From assembly GCA_027858855.1 (NCBI GenBank), contig JAQIBV010000009.1, positions 1-64,000 of the forward strand: a stretch of 64,000 bases of DNA, in the 5' to 3' direction. Source of the stretch: Spirochaetota bacterium. Its GTDB lineage: Bacteria > Spirochaetota > UBA4802 > JAFGJZ01. A model generated the notes under the pieces. It was not told where the DNA came from. It made no database searches and worked only from the letters and a program-made list of their open reading frames with translations. Shown one piece after another: positions 8,178-17,395 of the stretch; positions within the stretch are counted from its first letter, which is position 1, and the number at the start of each line of letters is the position of its first letter. The translations under genes and the position numbers were made by a program.

Positions 8178-9800
8178 TCAGTGGTGACGTAAAACATCAC
8201 GCACATTATGGATGCGCAGGTCGTAGCGGTTTCGTTTATAGGCTTCTTCAATCCAATGTTTGGCATCCTTTAACCGCCCATCGGCAACTAATGCCTGGGC
8301 CGCCTTCAACCAACCACCGTAATATGATGGGACAAGCTCGGTTACCGTACGGTAATAGTCGAAAGCGCTTTCGAATTGACCGGTGCGAAACTTGACCTTG
8401 CCCATCCGCAAATAACCCCAGAAATTTGAGGGATAAACAGTAATAATCCGTCTGAAAACCCGATCGGCCTGATGAAACATTCCGGCATCAAGGCTGTAAT
8501 CACCCTCAATCAGATCGGTAACCCACGAATCCTTACCATTTACACGCCTATGAGTTACAAAGTTTTTACCAATGTACCGTGACTGCTGACGCATTACATC
8601 AACATCAAATGATATCTGGCGTTTCCATTCGGCCGATAACTCCGCATTACCAAAAGTGATGTAGGGAGAGTTGTTCTTAAACCAAACTGCAGGGGCAATC
8701 TCTCCATTCATAACTGCATCGTCATAAACAGTGGTACCGGGTGTGTAGTGCGCTTCAACAACATCACACTTAAGTGGAAGAATCTTCTTTAAGAAAGCAA
8801 TGGTTCGGTCTTTATCATCAGTACTCTCTTCAGGAAGCCCTGTGTAAACACGTGCTGTAAAATATATGCCCACCTTGCGAATACTCTCGGTTGCCTTTTT
8901 TATCTGTTCAAGCTTTACACCCGGTGCATATTTTTGAAGCATTCGGGGAGATCCACTGGTAATCTCAAGTCGTATGCGGTGCAGCCCTGCACGCTTCATT
9001 AAAACAAGCAATTTATCATCAAGACTGTAGACATCCGTATAGCAGGTCCACAATATATAAACCTTACGACGTAACAGCTCATTACAGAAGACGGTCACAT
9101 AGTCTTTATCTTTCAAAAAGTTATCATCACGCAGGTAAAAATAGATGATTCCGAAGCGCTTCTGCAGATTTATAATATCGGTAACAAGCTTACGTGCCGA
9201 TCGGAACCGTATCTCGTGCCCTGCAAAAGCGGGATACGAAGAGAGAATTGGCTCATGATTGGAACCTCGGGAAGTCAGGATATACTTATATTGCTCATTT
9301 ACATCTATGTAAGAAATCTCGAAGCTGGATTCAGAAAGCAGAGGGAAAGAGTTCATTTTAAGAACAGGATTCGCATGGTAAATTCTTTCTGGAGTTTCTT
9401 TTTTCGAAAGATTATCGAGTATAAGTTGCAATGTTTGCTCAGGTTCACCACGAATAAGAAAATCGATTTCGCCATAGCGCTCACTTAATTCGGAGCTGAG
9501 GAAGGTTACAAAGGGACCTCCTGCAGCAAACAAAAAGCTGCGTCCCTTCTTTAAATCACGTATCAGCTTCAGTGTTGGGGTTCTGTTTTCAGAATAGATC
9601 TGGAAGTAAACAATATCCGGATCAAATTCGTTAACATGACGCGTAACACTCTTGAAAGAGATATCAGTAAAGTTGGAAACATGTACGGTATGGGTCTTTT
9701 GTAAAAAAGCCGCCAGCATGATACACTCTGTCGGAACACTTTTCGATGAAAACCTGCTACACCCCGTTTGCGGAGAGATATAGACAAGCATAATACGCAT
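8178..9800 (-). CDS. B12-binding/radical-SAM-like protein lacking the cluster cysteines, with TPR tail
   Basis: The 540 residues follow the plan of B12-dependent radical SAM proteins. First is a Rossmann-like N-terminal domain (about 1-140, with AAGGPFVTF and a DFLIRGEPE segment). Next is the ILTSRG lead-in that normally begins the CxxxCxxC motif, then the barrel (FYLRDDNF, RLEITSGSPRML, YTGLPEES). The tail from about residue 430 has two to three TPR units. At the cluster motif, however, S180, P184 and S187 occupy precisely the positions of the three cysteines, so the iron-sulfur cluster cannot be bound in the usual way. The frame is intact over 1.6 kb and the surrounding barrel is conserved, so this looks like a maintained pseudoenzyme rather than a decaying gene. 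Substrate and partner are unknown. It sits just upstream of the recA promoter. Confidence 0.7.
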   Translation of the reverse strand: MRIMLVYISPQTGCSRFSSKSVPTECIMLAAFLQKTHTVHVSNFTDISFKSVTRHVNEFDPDIVYFQIYSENRTPTLKLIRDLKKGRSFLFAAGGPFVTFLSSELSERYGEIDFLIRGEPEQTLQLILDNLSKKETPERIYHANPVLKMNSFPLLSESSFEISYIDVNEQYKYILTSRGSNHEPILSSYPAFAGHEIRFRSARKLVTDIINLQKRFGIIYFYLRDDNFLKDKDYVTVFCNELLRRKVYILWTCYTDVYSLDDKLLVLMKRAGLHRIRLEITSGSPRMLQKYAPGVKLEQIKKATESIRKVGIYFTARVYTGLPEESTDDKDRTIAFLKKILPLKCDVVEAHYTPGTTVYDDAVMNGEIAPAVWFKNNSPYITFGNAELSAEWKRQISFDVDVMRQQSRYIGKNFVTHRRVNGKDSWVTDLIEGDYSLDAGMFHQADRVFRRIITVYPSNFWGYLRMGKVKFRTGQFESAFDYYRTVTELVPSYYGGWLKAAQALVADGRLKDAKHWIEEAYKRNRYDLRIHNVRDVLRHH

Positions 9801-9832
9801 ACACTACTCCAATAATAACAGTTGTGATAACA

Positions 9833-9876
9833 AAAACCGGGATTGCGCAATCTTAAATAGACGACAACCCGGTTTT
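9833..9876 (-). terminator. Candidate terminator of the HU gene
   Basis: On the minus strand AAAACCGGG and CCCGGTTTT form a 9-bp stem whose right arm runs into TTTTT. The loop is long (about 26 bases) and contains its own small palindrome, ATTGCGCAAT. It lies about 85 bases after the HU stop. Confidence 0.5.
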
Positions 9877-9888
9877 AAGTATTTAATC

Positions 9889-9952
9889 TGGGAAAATACA
9901 AATTTCCCATGGCAAGCTTTGCACAATATTACTCATGTAGCAAAATGCTACA
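9889..9952. repeat. Two further hairpins between HU and the terminator
   Basis: TGTAGCA-TTT-TGCTACA (9936-9952 on the minus strand) is a 7-bp stem only nine bases after the HU stop. TGGGAAA and TTTCCCA (9889-9909) form a second 7-bp stem. Neither is followed by a U-tract. With the terminator candidate they make three hairpins in about 120 bp. Confidence 0.5.
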
Positions 9953-9961
9953 AACAGTTAT

Positions 9962-10258
9962 CTACTTAACTTTGGCTTTTGCAGCGACAGCTTTTAACGT
10001 GGCACCGGCCTTAAAACCGACATTTTTAGATGCTTTAATCTTTATCTCTTCACCGGTTAACGGATTGCGACCTTTTCGTGCTGGGCGCGACCGAACGCTG
10101 AAAGTTCCAAACCCAACAAGCTGAAGAGATCCATCTTTCTTGATTGCTTCACTAATGCCGTTAATTACTGCTTTTAAAGCGCGGTCGGCAGCAGCCTTTG
10201 ATTCGAAACCCGCATTTTTATCTTTAAGCAGAAGTTCAACTAGTTCCTGTCTGTTCAT
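9962..10258 (-). CDS. hup: DNA-binding protein HU
   Basis: This is a small dimeric nucleoid protein that bends DNA. The 98-residue length, the MNRQELVELL start, VGFGTFSVRSRPARKG and NPLTGEEIKIKAS are all textbook for the HU/IHF family, with the RNP arm residues for minor-groove insertion present. The C-terminus is Ala/Lys-rich (KAVAAKAKVK), a slightly longer basic tail than in E. coli HU. A CAGGAGA ribosome site precedes the ATG. It is a single gene with hairpins after it. HU rather than IHF is favoured because no IHF-specific features are evident, but the two cannot be fully separated by eye. Confidence 0.93.
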   Translation of the reverse strand: MNRQELVELLLKDKNAGFESKAAADRALKAVINGISEAIKKDGSLQLVGFGTFSVRSRPARKGRNPLTGEEIKIKASKNVGFKAGATLKAVAAKAKVK

Positions 10259-10707
10259 TATATCTCCTGAAAATCTTTATAGTTCTCGCATATTAAAAAA
10301 AAGAAGAATCATGGCAATACCTTTTTTTTATAACACAAAAAAAACGATGCGTGGCGCTGGCTTATGCCTTTAGCACGATAACTTTGGAATGGGTAGCCGC
10401 ATTGAGTGGAATGTGCAATAGTTCCTTAATCATTTTTTTCGGTTAATAAGCCGGAGTTATATTTATGAATTATACTCGCTATCAACGTTTGATAGGGAAG
10501 CCCCTGTGTAATTACCTTTCTTTAACGCAGAATATTTCATCTTAAAATTGATGAAAATAATCTTGATTAATAGGGATTTTTTAGCGTTATTTATTAATTA
10601 TGATTTACAACTTTTGATCCTCAAATATTATTATTTGTATCTTCGAATGCTGAAATCGAATTTTGGTTCTCATACAGCAGATTTAAATTACTTCAAATCA
10701 GGTTAAA
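10259..10707. other. Divergent intergenic region between HU and the ATPase-HDOD gene
   Basis: About 450 bp with no convincing gene. On the HU side there are runs of eight T or A and two TATAAA-like -10 boxes without good -35 partners. On the right side there are several TTGATT/TTGATG words, none with a well-spaced -10. Promoters for both flanking genes must lie here, but I cannot place them. Confidence 0.45.
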
Positions 10708-12201
10708 ATGACTAATTCAACTAAACAAAAGATTGAGTGCAGTACAACCGATATAAGCGGTTCAATAAAACGAAAAGATGAGTATTATATTCAGTTTTCA
10801 TATTTTTCACGAGATGTAGAGATTTTTTTCCAAAAACTTTTATCCCGAACACTTGCATCATATGATATTATCTATTTAAAGGGTGCCTTAGTCACCATAC
10901 TTAAGGAATTAATAACAAATGCAACAAAAGCCAATATAAAAAGACTCTATTTCAATGAAAAAGGCCTGGATATCAACCTGAAAACCGATTATATAACAGG
11001 CATGGACGATTTTAAAGAGAAGTGCCTCTATGAAGAGGCGCCAATTCTTGAAAAACTTGAAAAAAGTAACTATCGGGTAAGATTACTTTTTTCCCCTAAC
11101 GGCGACAAACTTTCCATCAAAGTAATTAACAATATTCGCATTGTACCTGAAGAAATTAAAAAAATTGAGGCCCGTATTTCGAAAGCCTATAAATATGATG
11201 ATATAACTGACGCATTTAACGATGTACTCGATGACTCAGAGGGTGCAGGGTTAGGCCTTATAATGGCAATGTTGATATTCAAGAATAGCGGTTTTGCCAA
11301 AGAAGATTTTTCTATCAACTCTTCTAAAAATCAGACAATCTGCACCATTAATATATCAAATACCGGCAGAACCATTATGGCCAGAGATATTGCGAAAGAG
11401 ATCATCGAGGATATTGAATATCTGCCCTCTTTTCCTGAAAATATCACCAGGCTTACAGAACTATGTGACACTCCCGACGCAACCATCGTCGAAATATCAG
11501 ATTATGTGAAAAAAGACCCGTCTTTGGCAACTTCGATCCTGAAACAGGCAAATTCAGTGGGATACCTCACCTCAAACAAGGCTATCACTATTGAAGAGTC
11601 AATCATGAAAATAGGTCTGGCCGGGATAAAAGCCCTTGCCATTGCCGCCAGTATCTCTAGAATAATTAATCAACGCTATTCACAATATAGGGAACTATGG
11701 GAAACTTCTTATAAAAAGGCATTCTATGCCTATCAAATTGCCATACAACTTAAAGATCGTAAACTTTCTGAAAAAGCATACCTCGCATCTCTCATTTCGA
11801 AGGTAGGTGAAATCGCTCTACTTTCTGCAAAACAGGTATCTGTCGAGCGGATAAACAAAATAGCCGGTATCAAAAACATTACCCATACAGACCTGCTTGA
11901 AGAAATAACACTGGGAATCAGCCATCCGACACTCAGTTCAATGATAACTGAAAAGTGGAATTTTGATAACGAGCTCACTCTCTCCATTAAATTCTATTTA
12001 CGTCCGCATATGGCTCCCCCTGAAGTACAAGAACTTGTCTATATAATTTACGTTGCCCATGTTCTTACAGAGCTTGAGGATCGCAAAATCAGGTACCAGT
12101 CGCTTGATTTCGATGTCTTAAAGTTTTTCAACCTGGAAACTGAAGCAGAGTTTAACAAACTGCATTCAATACTCCAACAGGCCTATACGGCAAATACATA
12201 A
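10708..12201 (+). CDS. HATPase-like domain fused to an HDOD domain
   Basis: This is a 497-residue two-domain signalling protein. Residues about 25-215 resemble a GHKL/histidine-kinase ATPase domain: the N-box KELITNATKAN (66-76, with E67 and N71) and the glycine lid EGAGLGL (178-184). The usual DxGxG box between them is replaced by a segment of the type INNIRIVPEE. There is no dimerisation/phospho-acceptor helix. Residues about 230-430 are an HDOD domain (LPSFPENITRL, VKKDPSLATSILKQANS), with the HD metal motif replaced by SKVG. It is likely a soluble sensor or adaptor, not a classical kinase. A stand-alone paralogue of the N-terminal domain is encoded at 28867-29511 and a second HDOD protein at 46767-47648. 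Its biological role is unknown. Confidence 0.7.
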   Translation: MTNSTKQKIECSTTDISGSIKRKDEYYIQFSYFSRDVEIFFQKLLSRTLASYDIIYLKGALVTILKELITNATKANIKRLYFNEKGLDINLKTDYITGMDDFKEKCLYEEAPILEKLEKSNYRVRLLFSPNGDKLSIKVINNIRIVPEEIKKIEARISKAYKYDDITDAFNDVLDDSEGAGLGLIMAMLIFKNSGFAKEDFSINSSKNQTICTINISNTGRTIMARDIAKEIIEDIEYLPSFPENITRLTELCDTPDATIVEISDYVKKDPSLATSILKQANSVGYLTSNKAITIEESIMKIGLAGIKALAIAASISRIINQRYSQYRELWETSYKKAFYAYQIAIQLKDRKLSEKAYLASLISKVGEIALLSAKQVSVERINKIAGIKNITHTDLLEEITLGISHPTLSSMITEKWNFDNELTLSIKFYLRPHMAPPEVQELVYIIYVAHVLTELEDRKIRYQSLDFDVLKFFNLETEAEFNKLHSILQQAYTANT

Positions 12202-12375
12202 TCAAACATTTATTTGCTATCTGTGCATAAATATTCCTTGACCTGATGCACTTATATTTTTTTATTCTCTTAAAGGGATATATACTCATAATTACAAATT
12301 TAGCAGATAACAGACGCAAGTTTTTATCCCGTAAATATTAAAACAAAGCTATTCTACCGTATAAGGATTAATATT

Positions 12376-13275
12376 ATGTATTTCCAGGACCTGATCGCGC
12401 AACTTAACTCATTCTGGAGCAAACAAGGATGCATAACCATTCAAGGATATGACACCGAAGTAGGCGCCGGAACCTTCAATCCGGGAACTTTTTTACGGGC
12501 TCTTGGGCCAGAACCATGGAATGTCTCTTATGTTGAACCATCTCGCCGCCCTACTGACGGTAGATACGGAGATAATCCAAACAGGCTACAACACTATTAC
12601 CAATACCAGGTCATAATGAAGCCATCACCTGAAAACATACAGGATCTGTATCTTGAATCACTGATTGCACTTGGATTGAACATTAAAGAACATGACGTTC
12701 GTTTCGTTGAAGATGACTGGGAATCGCCAACACTTGGCGCTGCAGGTCTTGGCTGGGAAGTATGGCTTGATGGAATGGAAATAACACAATTCACCTATTT
12801 TCAGCTATGTGGCAGCATTGAACTTTCTCCAATTCCGGTAGAGATAACCTACGGTCTTGAAAGGATTTGCATGTATCTTCAGGGCGTTAACAGCGTATAT
12901 GACATAAAATGGAACGAATCACTCCTTTATGGAGACGTTCATCACAGAAGTGAGTATGAGTTTTCTCATTACAACTTCAACATATCTGACACATCACTAT
13001 ATTTTAAGCTTTTTGATCTCTATGAAAAAGAATGCCTCTCAACTCTTGAAAAAAATGAAGAAATTGTTCTGCCAGCTTACGATTTTGTCTTGAAATGTTC
13101 TCACAGCTTTAATATGTTAGACGCACGCGGAGCAATTTCGGTTACCGAACGGGTTGGATATATTACCCGAGTTCGTAATCTTGCACGAAAATGTGCAGAA
13201 AGATATGTACAGATTCGTGAAATAATGGGGTATCCTCTCCTTGAAAAACAGAAAAATAGCGAAGGATGCAAATAA
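12376..13275 (+). CDS. glyQ: Glycyl-tRNA synthetase alpha subunit
   Basis: This is the catalytic (class II aminoacyl-tRNA synthetase) subunit of the bacterial alpha2-beta2 glycyl-tRNA synthetase. The 299-residue length is normal, and the characteristic [18 protein letters not shown] (about 55-72), [20 protein letters not shown] and CYLALAxx-type helices at the end are readable. AAGGATT precedes the ATG. The partner beta subunit (glyS), often directly downstream, is absent from the window; instead the gene overlaps nrnA by 35 bp. The 174-bp leader contains TTGACC but no good -10, and I see no T-box signature (no AGGGTGG-type core). Confidence 0.97.
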   Translation: MYFQDLIAQLNSFWSKQGCITIQGYDTEVGAGTFNPGTFLRALGPEPWNVSYVEPSRRPTDGRYGDNPNRLQHYYQYQVIMKPSPENIQDLYLESLIALGLNIKEHDVRFVEDDWESPTLGAAGLGWEVWLDGMEITQFTYFQLCGSIELSPIPVEITYGLERICMYLQGVNSVYDIKWNESLLYGDVHHRSEYEFSHYNFNISDTSLYFKLFDLYEKECLSTLEKNEEIVLPAYDFVLKCSHSFNMLDARGAISVTERVGYITRVRNLARKCAERYVQIREIMGYPLLEKQKNSEGCK

Positions 13276-14248
13276 AATCTATGATGAACTCGATACGTTC
13301 ATCTCTTCACATCAGAAGTTCTTCATTACCACACATGAGAGCCCGGATGGCGATGGTTTGGGTGCCGAGATTGCATTCAGAGAATATCTGACATCCTTAA
13401 ACAAGACCGTTTATATTGTAAACGGAGACCCCCTTCCAACAAAATACGCCTATCTGGATCCCGACAATCTTATTTTAGCTGCCGATTCGTTAACACTTCC
13501 TGAAGACTACACAGATTTTTCATTAATTATTATCGATACAAACACATTTAGTAACACAGGGGGGACTTATACTCTTTGCCGGGACTGGATCAAGGATTTT
13601 TTTATTATTGATCATCATGAAGGAAACTCAGATGTTTTTGCGCCTAACCTTGTATTGGTTCACGCTTCGTCGGTTTCAGAAATAATAGCTCACTTCCTTT
13701 ATAGAAACAATTTCACACCGTCTAAACAGGCGGCAACATCTCTTTATACAGGAATACTCTTTGATACAGGCGGATTCCGCTACTCCAAAACATCTTCAGA
13801 AACCTTCTCCATAATTTCGTGGCTGGTAAGTCATGGAGCTGATCCAACACAAATTTATGAACTAATATACGAAAATAATGAATTACCTACTCTTCTGCTG
13901 AAAGCAAAAATGCTTGCCTCAATTGAATCTCATCATCAGGGTAAATTACTATACATGGAGTTAACCCCGCAAATGCTCGAAGAGACCGGAGCAGAGTTTT
14001 CAGAGGGAGAACTTAATATTAATATACCGCTTACTATCAAAGGAGTCGAAATCAGTGTACTCTTAAAACAGGACATAGAGGGGCAACTTAAAGTAAGCAT
14101 GCGATCAAAAGGCGATATCGACGTATCAATAATTGCAATAAGTCGGAATGGCGGCGGTCATAAAAATGCAGCCGGATTTAAATCCAATCTTTCACTCGCT
14201 GATACAAAAAAACAGGTGCTCTCTGATATTGAAAGATTTTTTTTCTAA
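13241..14248 (+). CDS. nrnA: DHH/DHHA1 phosphoesterase (NrnA-like oligoribonuclease/pAp phosphatase)
   Basis: This family degrades 2-5 nt RNA fragments and/or 3'-phosphoadenosine 5'-phosphate. In 335 residues it shows the DHH metal motifs [10 protein letters not shown] (about 36-45), IIIDTN and FIIDHHEGN (about 121-129), then a linker and the DHHA1 domain ending in [10 protein letters not shown]. The only in-frame start early enough is TTG at 13241, inside the end of glyQ; an ATGATG about 40 bases further on is out of frame. Translation is therefore probably coupled to glyQ. The family is clear; whether RNA or pAp is the main substrate cannot be read from sequence. Confidence 0.88.
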   Translation: MKNRKIAKDANKIYDELDTFISSHQKFFITTHESPDGDGLGAEIAFREYLTSLNKTVYIVNGDPLPTKYAYLDPDNLILAADSLTLPEDYTDFSLIIIDTNTFSNTGGTYTLCRDWIKDFFIIDHHEGNSDVFAPNLVLVHASSVSEIIAHFLYRNNFTPSKQAATSLYTGILFDTGGFRYSKTSSETFSIISWLVSHGADPTQIYELIYENNELPTLLLKAKMLASIESHHQGKLLYMELTPQMLEETGAEFSEGELNINIPLTIKGVEISVLLKQDIEGQLKVSMRSKGDIDVSIIAISRNGGGHKNAAGFKSNLSLADTKKQVLSDIERFFF

Positions 14249-14271
14249 CCCCCTACTCTTGTCAGGGAAGA

Positions 14272-15165
14272 TCAGCGAAGTAGATCTACTATATCCGATA
14301 TCACTCTATCAGGAAAATTCCGCATTTTATCATTAACTTTTTTTGATCCTGTCCCTGCATTGATTTTAAACTTAATGAAACCGTATCCTCCTTCAAAATA
14401 GGGGGGGAACTCAAGATCTGCTCCAAACTCTAAGACACGCTTTTTTAATTCAGAAGCTTCCCTCTCTTTTTTAGTGAACTCAGGATAACGAAGTTCCATA
14501 ACTCTTTCAGTCAATTCTGTCTCACCTTCAAAAGGCATGTCAGACATTATTTCGGTAATTAGTCGCGAATCAATGTGAGCTATATCTGATAAAAACTGTA
14601 TGTAGCTTCGCATGGAGTTCTGTTTTGGATTAAATTTAGAGGCAATCTGTGTAATCAAACTACGTACTGTACTAATTTGATTCAGATAATCCTTTATAAT
14701 CTTGACCGAAATATTTTTACGTATGGCATACATTAAAAAATTATTAGTTTCCACATTAATACTGTTTAAAAATAGAGCAACAACAGAGTCCGGTAATTTG
14801 AGTTCTTCAGTAAAAAAACTCTTGTTATCATCCAGATTAGAGTAATCTCTGCATAAATAAAGTGAAATCAGCTTGTCAGAAACAGTTAATCTTTCTTCGC
14901 TGGCAAGGGTAATGAGCTTCATTCGAAGGTCGAAAAAATTGAAAGTCGAAATGATGGTAACAGGAATTTTTGACATATTAAGCTTTTTGGCTATCTTGAG
15001 TCTGCCAGATCCACTACATACTATAAGCTTACCTCCGGTATTTATACATAATACCGGCTTTAAAATGCCATGCTTTTTTATAGAAGCTTCAAGACTTTGC
15101 AGGAGTGGTTTTTGATTAAGATAATCAGGAATAATAACTGAGGTGGGTGTAACAGTCGGATTCAT
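14272..15165 (-). CDS. ParB/Srx-fold protein, function unknown
   Basis: The N-terminal part (about residues 10-75) has the ParB/sulfiredoxin pattern: a basic helix (SLEASIKKHGI), LKPVLCI, then VCSGSGRLKIAKKL (49-62) and IPVTII. The classic GERR or GxRR box is GSGR here. The middle is predominantly helical and could hold a DNA-binding region. The C-terminal 60 residues carry a strand-rich segment (FGADLEFPPYFEGGYGFIKF). At 297 residues it is ParB-sized, but it is not next to a canonical parA, rsmG or mnmG. ATG 15165 is preferred over an in-frame TTG six bases earlier that abuts the preceding stop. It lies six bases after a TPR-Mrr gene, so they are co-transcribed. A chromosome-partition ParB is possible but less likely; ParB-like kinases share this fold. 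Confidence 0.55.
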   Translation of the reverse strand: MNPTVTPTSVIIPDYLNQKPLLQSLEASIKKHGILKPVLCINTGGKLIVCSGSGRLKIAKKLNMSKIPVTIISTFNFFDLRMKLITLASEERLTVSDKLISLYLCRDYSNLDDNKSFFTEELKLPDSVVALFLNSINVETNNFLMYAIRKNISVKIIKDYLNQISTVRSLITQIASKFNPKQNSMRSYIQFLSDIAHIDSRLITEIMSDMPFEGETELTERVMELRYPEFTKKEREASELKKRVLEFGADLEFPPYFEGGYGFIKFKINAGTGSKKVNDKMRNFPDRVISDIVDLLR

Positions 15166-15171
15166 ATTCAA

Positions 15172-16731
15172 TTATATTAACCCATTCAGGTACTTGTTTA
15201 TTTCGTTTGGCAATACTACATCTATTTTACTCAACTGTTCAAGGCTTGTCATAGCACCATCTGTAAGTTCAGCTGTTGTTATAAATAGTCCCTTCTGTGC
15301 TTTCAACTCATTAACCTGTTGAGCAAAATTTCTTAGGGGAATTTCACCTACATGCATCGATGTCCACCTTCGTACAGAAACGAATGTACTCTCTTCGGTT
15401 CCCTTTTTCGTAGCAAAATAATCTACACCGTCATGTTCCCGATAAGTTGGCATAATTTTGTCTACTGAATAACCGAGTTTTTGAACAAGCCTGTTAGATA
15501 TCATTCTAAAAGTTTCAACATCAAGCTTAACAAAGGTATCAACGTTATTTACAGACTCTTTCCTGTTTCCCGAATCTGTGGATTGTGTATCATCAGACTT
15601 AATACGCGTATTGACAGTCATATACATTTTTATATCGAACTGATATTCCGCTTTCATACCGCAAATATTCCAAAGAAAATTTTTCGGAATAAAGTTACTT
15701 ACCCATCCATCAACATAGTCATAGATTGTATCATCAAAAGTTGTATCACTGCGCTCCATTTCACGCTGAAGAGTCATAAGCATGTTCTGAATATCGCGAT
15801 ATCCTCTTTTTTCTGTAGAGAGCCGTTTCCAGTAAACCTCTGCCTGGCGAATCTTATCAGCACGAACGCAGGCAAAGCCTATGTCATAAAGAGCAATGTA
15901 CAATTCATCAACCATGGAATGATTTTGAGTAAATTCCACAAGCAATTCAAATTTTTTAATTGAGGTCTCATATTTTTTTAGAAGAAGCAAAATCAGTGCC
16001 TCAAGACGAAGAGCAATAAAGGTAACCTCTTTATCAGAAGCAATGGCGGCCAGTTTAGATGCATAATTTTGTGCCTTGCTGTAATCCTTCTTACGCATTA
16101 ATGACAGCAGCAATGCAAGATTAGTTATTTCTGAATCAGGTTTCTTTTCAATCGCAGATGCAAAATATTCTACACATTCATTAATTTTTTGATTTTGATA
16201 TGCACAAATTCCGGCTCCAAAATATATCTCGTAATCGGGTTTGGTAGAGCGCATAAGTTTATCAAAATAGCGATGTGCAAAGTCATACTCCGCCTGACCT
16301 AAAGAGATAAAGGCAATATGATAGAGTGATTCACTATCGGCTGGATGACTTTGATTTATGGTCATATACATTTCAAAGGTCTTTTCTATCTCTTCACGAA
16401 AATAGTAGATCTTTGCAAGATTTTTCTGGATTACTTTTTTTTCAACTTCAAAATTGAACTTATTCTGATCAAGCAATTTCTCAAAAAGAAGTGCGGCCTG
16501 ATCAAAATCACCAGTATCAAGATATATAGTTGCGAGTCGATACTGTATCACAAAATCGTAGGGATTCTTATCCAGGAGTTTACGGTATTCAAGTATCGCC
16601 TCATCGAACTTTTTGTTTTTAAGTAGTTCCTGAGCACGATTTCGCGGGTCAAGTTTGGGAGCTAAAATAAAGAAATAATAGGAGGCAATCAGAGCAAGAA
16701 ACAACAAGATTACGAAATAAAGTAGTATCAT
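15172..16731 (-). CDS. Membrane-anchored TPR protein with degenerate Mrr-like C-terminal domain
   Basis: The 519 residues start with one transmembrane helix (about 2-24). Roughly eight TPR-type helical pairs fill 30-330, and the tail at about 403-519 resembles the Mrr/PD-(D/E)XK nuclease fold: FRMISNRLVQKLGY, DGVDYFA (434-440), VSVRRW (451-456) and KGLFITTAELTDGA (480-493). The catalytic aspartate position (D437) is kept, but the Q/ExK lysine position is arginine (S452-V453-R454), so cleavage is doubtful. The protein is paralogous to the one at 19536-20894, with the same TM-TPR-linker-Mrr order and a shared YRDIQ/FRDVEQ linker. The soluble part presumably faces the cytoplasm. An extended -10 promoter lies about 80 bp upstream. 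Confidence 0.65.
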   Translation of the reverse strand: MILLYFVILLFLALIASYYFFILAPKLDPRNRAQELLKNKKFDEAILEYRKLLDKNPYDFVIQYRLATIYLDTGDFDQAALLFEKLLDQNKFNFEVEKKVIQKNLAKIYYFREEIEKTFEMYMTINQSHPADSESLYHIAFISLGQAEYDFAHRYFDKLMRSTKPDYEIYFGAGICAYQNQKINECVEYFASAIEKKPDSEITNLALLLSLMRKKDYSKAQNYASKLAAIASDKEVTFIALRLEALILLLLKKYETSIKKFELLVEFTQNHSMVDELYIALYDIGFACVRADKIRQAEVYWKRLSTEKRGYRDIQNMLMTLQREMERSDTTFDDTIYDYVDGWVSNFIPKNFLWNICGMKAEYQFDIKMYMTVNTRIKSDDTQSTDSGNRKESVNNVDTFVKLDVETFRMISNRLVQKLGYSVDKIMPTYREHDGVDYFATKKGTEESTFVSVRRWTSMHVGEIPLRNFAQQVNELKAQKGLFITTAELTDGAMTSLEQLSKIDVVLPNEINKYLNGLI

Positions 16732-16810
16732 CGGAATTCCTGATAGTAAAGAAGCTAAACAGTATAATTGGAAATCTCATTGAAAAAACATCATTACAAT
16801 CAAAAAAAAT

Positions 16811-16838
16811 ATTATAACAGATTAATAATGATTTTGAA
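16811..16838 (-). promoter_or_regulatory. Extended -10 promoter for the TPR-Mrr/ParB-like pair
   Basis: TGTTATAAT on the minus strand (16811-16819) is a perfect extended -10. TTCAAA (16833-16838), 16 bp upstream, is a weak -35. It would give the TPR-Mrr and ParB-like genes a transcript separate from the greA-led operon. Confidence 0.6.
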
Positions 16839-16913
16839 GTATTTCCCCAACACTAAATTTTTACCAACAATTATGCTTTAACTTAAAATTTATCATAATT
16901 TGAGCTTATATAA

Positions 16914-16939
16914 TTAAAGGGCGCATACGCACCCTTTAA
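16914..16939 (-). terminator. Terminator-like hairpin after the STAS gene
   Basis: TTAAAGGG and CCCTTTAA form an 8-bp stem, extended inwards by GC/GC after one mismatch. On the minus strand it is followed by an AT-rich stretch (TTATATAA). It starts about 30 bases after the STAS stop. A 12-bp palindrome TTAGTTAACTAA lies between (16951-16962). Confidence 0.55.
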
Positions 16940-16969
16940 AATAAAGTACGTTAGTTAACTAAATTCTGT

Positions 16970-17305
16970 CTATACTGAAGCAATAGCTTCCTCTTCGGAA
17001 TCGTATATATCGAACATGTCCATCAACTCAACAACTTCGAAGATTTTTTTTACGGCGCTATTAATGTTACATAATTTCAGTTGTTTCTGGTTATCGCGTA
17101 ATATCCTCATTGTAGATACAAAAATACGCAAACCCGAACTACTCATATATTCAACATCTTTTAAATCAAGAATAACATGCAAATCAGGGTTTTCTTTAAT
17201 CAACTGATTGATCTCTTTTTCAATATCAGCTGAAAGATGGACGTCAAGTCGACCAGATAAGTACATGACAATCGCATTATCCAGTTTTTTATTTTCTAAA
17301 TTCAT
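16970..17305 (-). CDS. STAS-domain anti-sigma factor antagonist (SpoIIAA/RsbV type)
   Basis: This 111-residue single STAS domain starts with VMYLSGRLDVHLSADIEK and has the phosphorylation loop MSSSGL, in which S57 just before G58 is at the position phosphorylated in SpoIIAA. Such proteins release a sigma factor or another target from an HATPase-type anti-sigma kinase. ATG 17305 is chosen because GGAGG stands directly in front of it; an upstream TTG is in frame but lacks a ribosome site. It is the last gene of the greA-led run, 90 bp after a membrane-protein gene, and is followed by a hairpin. No anti-sigma kinase is adjacent; the HATPase-like proteins at 10.7 and 28.9 kb are possible but unproven partners. 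Confidence 0.88.
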   Translation of the reverse strand: MNLENKKLDNAIVMYLSGRLDVHLSADIEKEINQLIKENPDLHVILDLKDVEYMSSSGLRIFVSTMRILRDNQKQLKLCNINSAVKKIFEVVELMDMFDIYDSEEEAIASV

Positions 17306-17395
17306 TAAATCCTCCGGAATCTTCAAAAAAGTATATCTGCTACTAAATCAGTCTACCAAAAACATCATACAGAAAAGCCCTGTGTTTCGTACAAT

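Noticed and set aside
12202-12375. Possible T-box leader before glyQ
   Set aside because: No AGGGTGG-type T-box core, specifier-loop arrangement or terminator could be found in the 174-bp leader.
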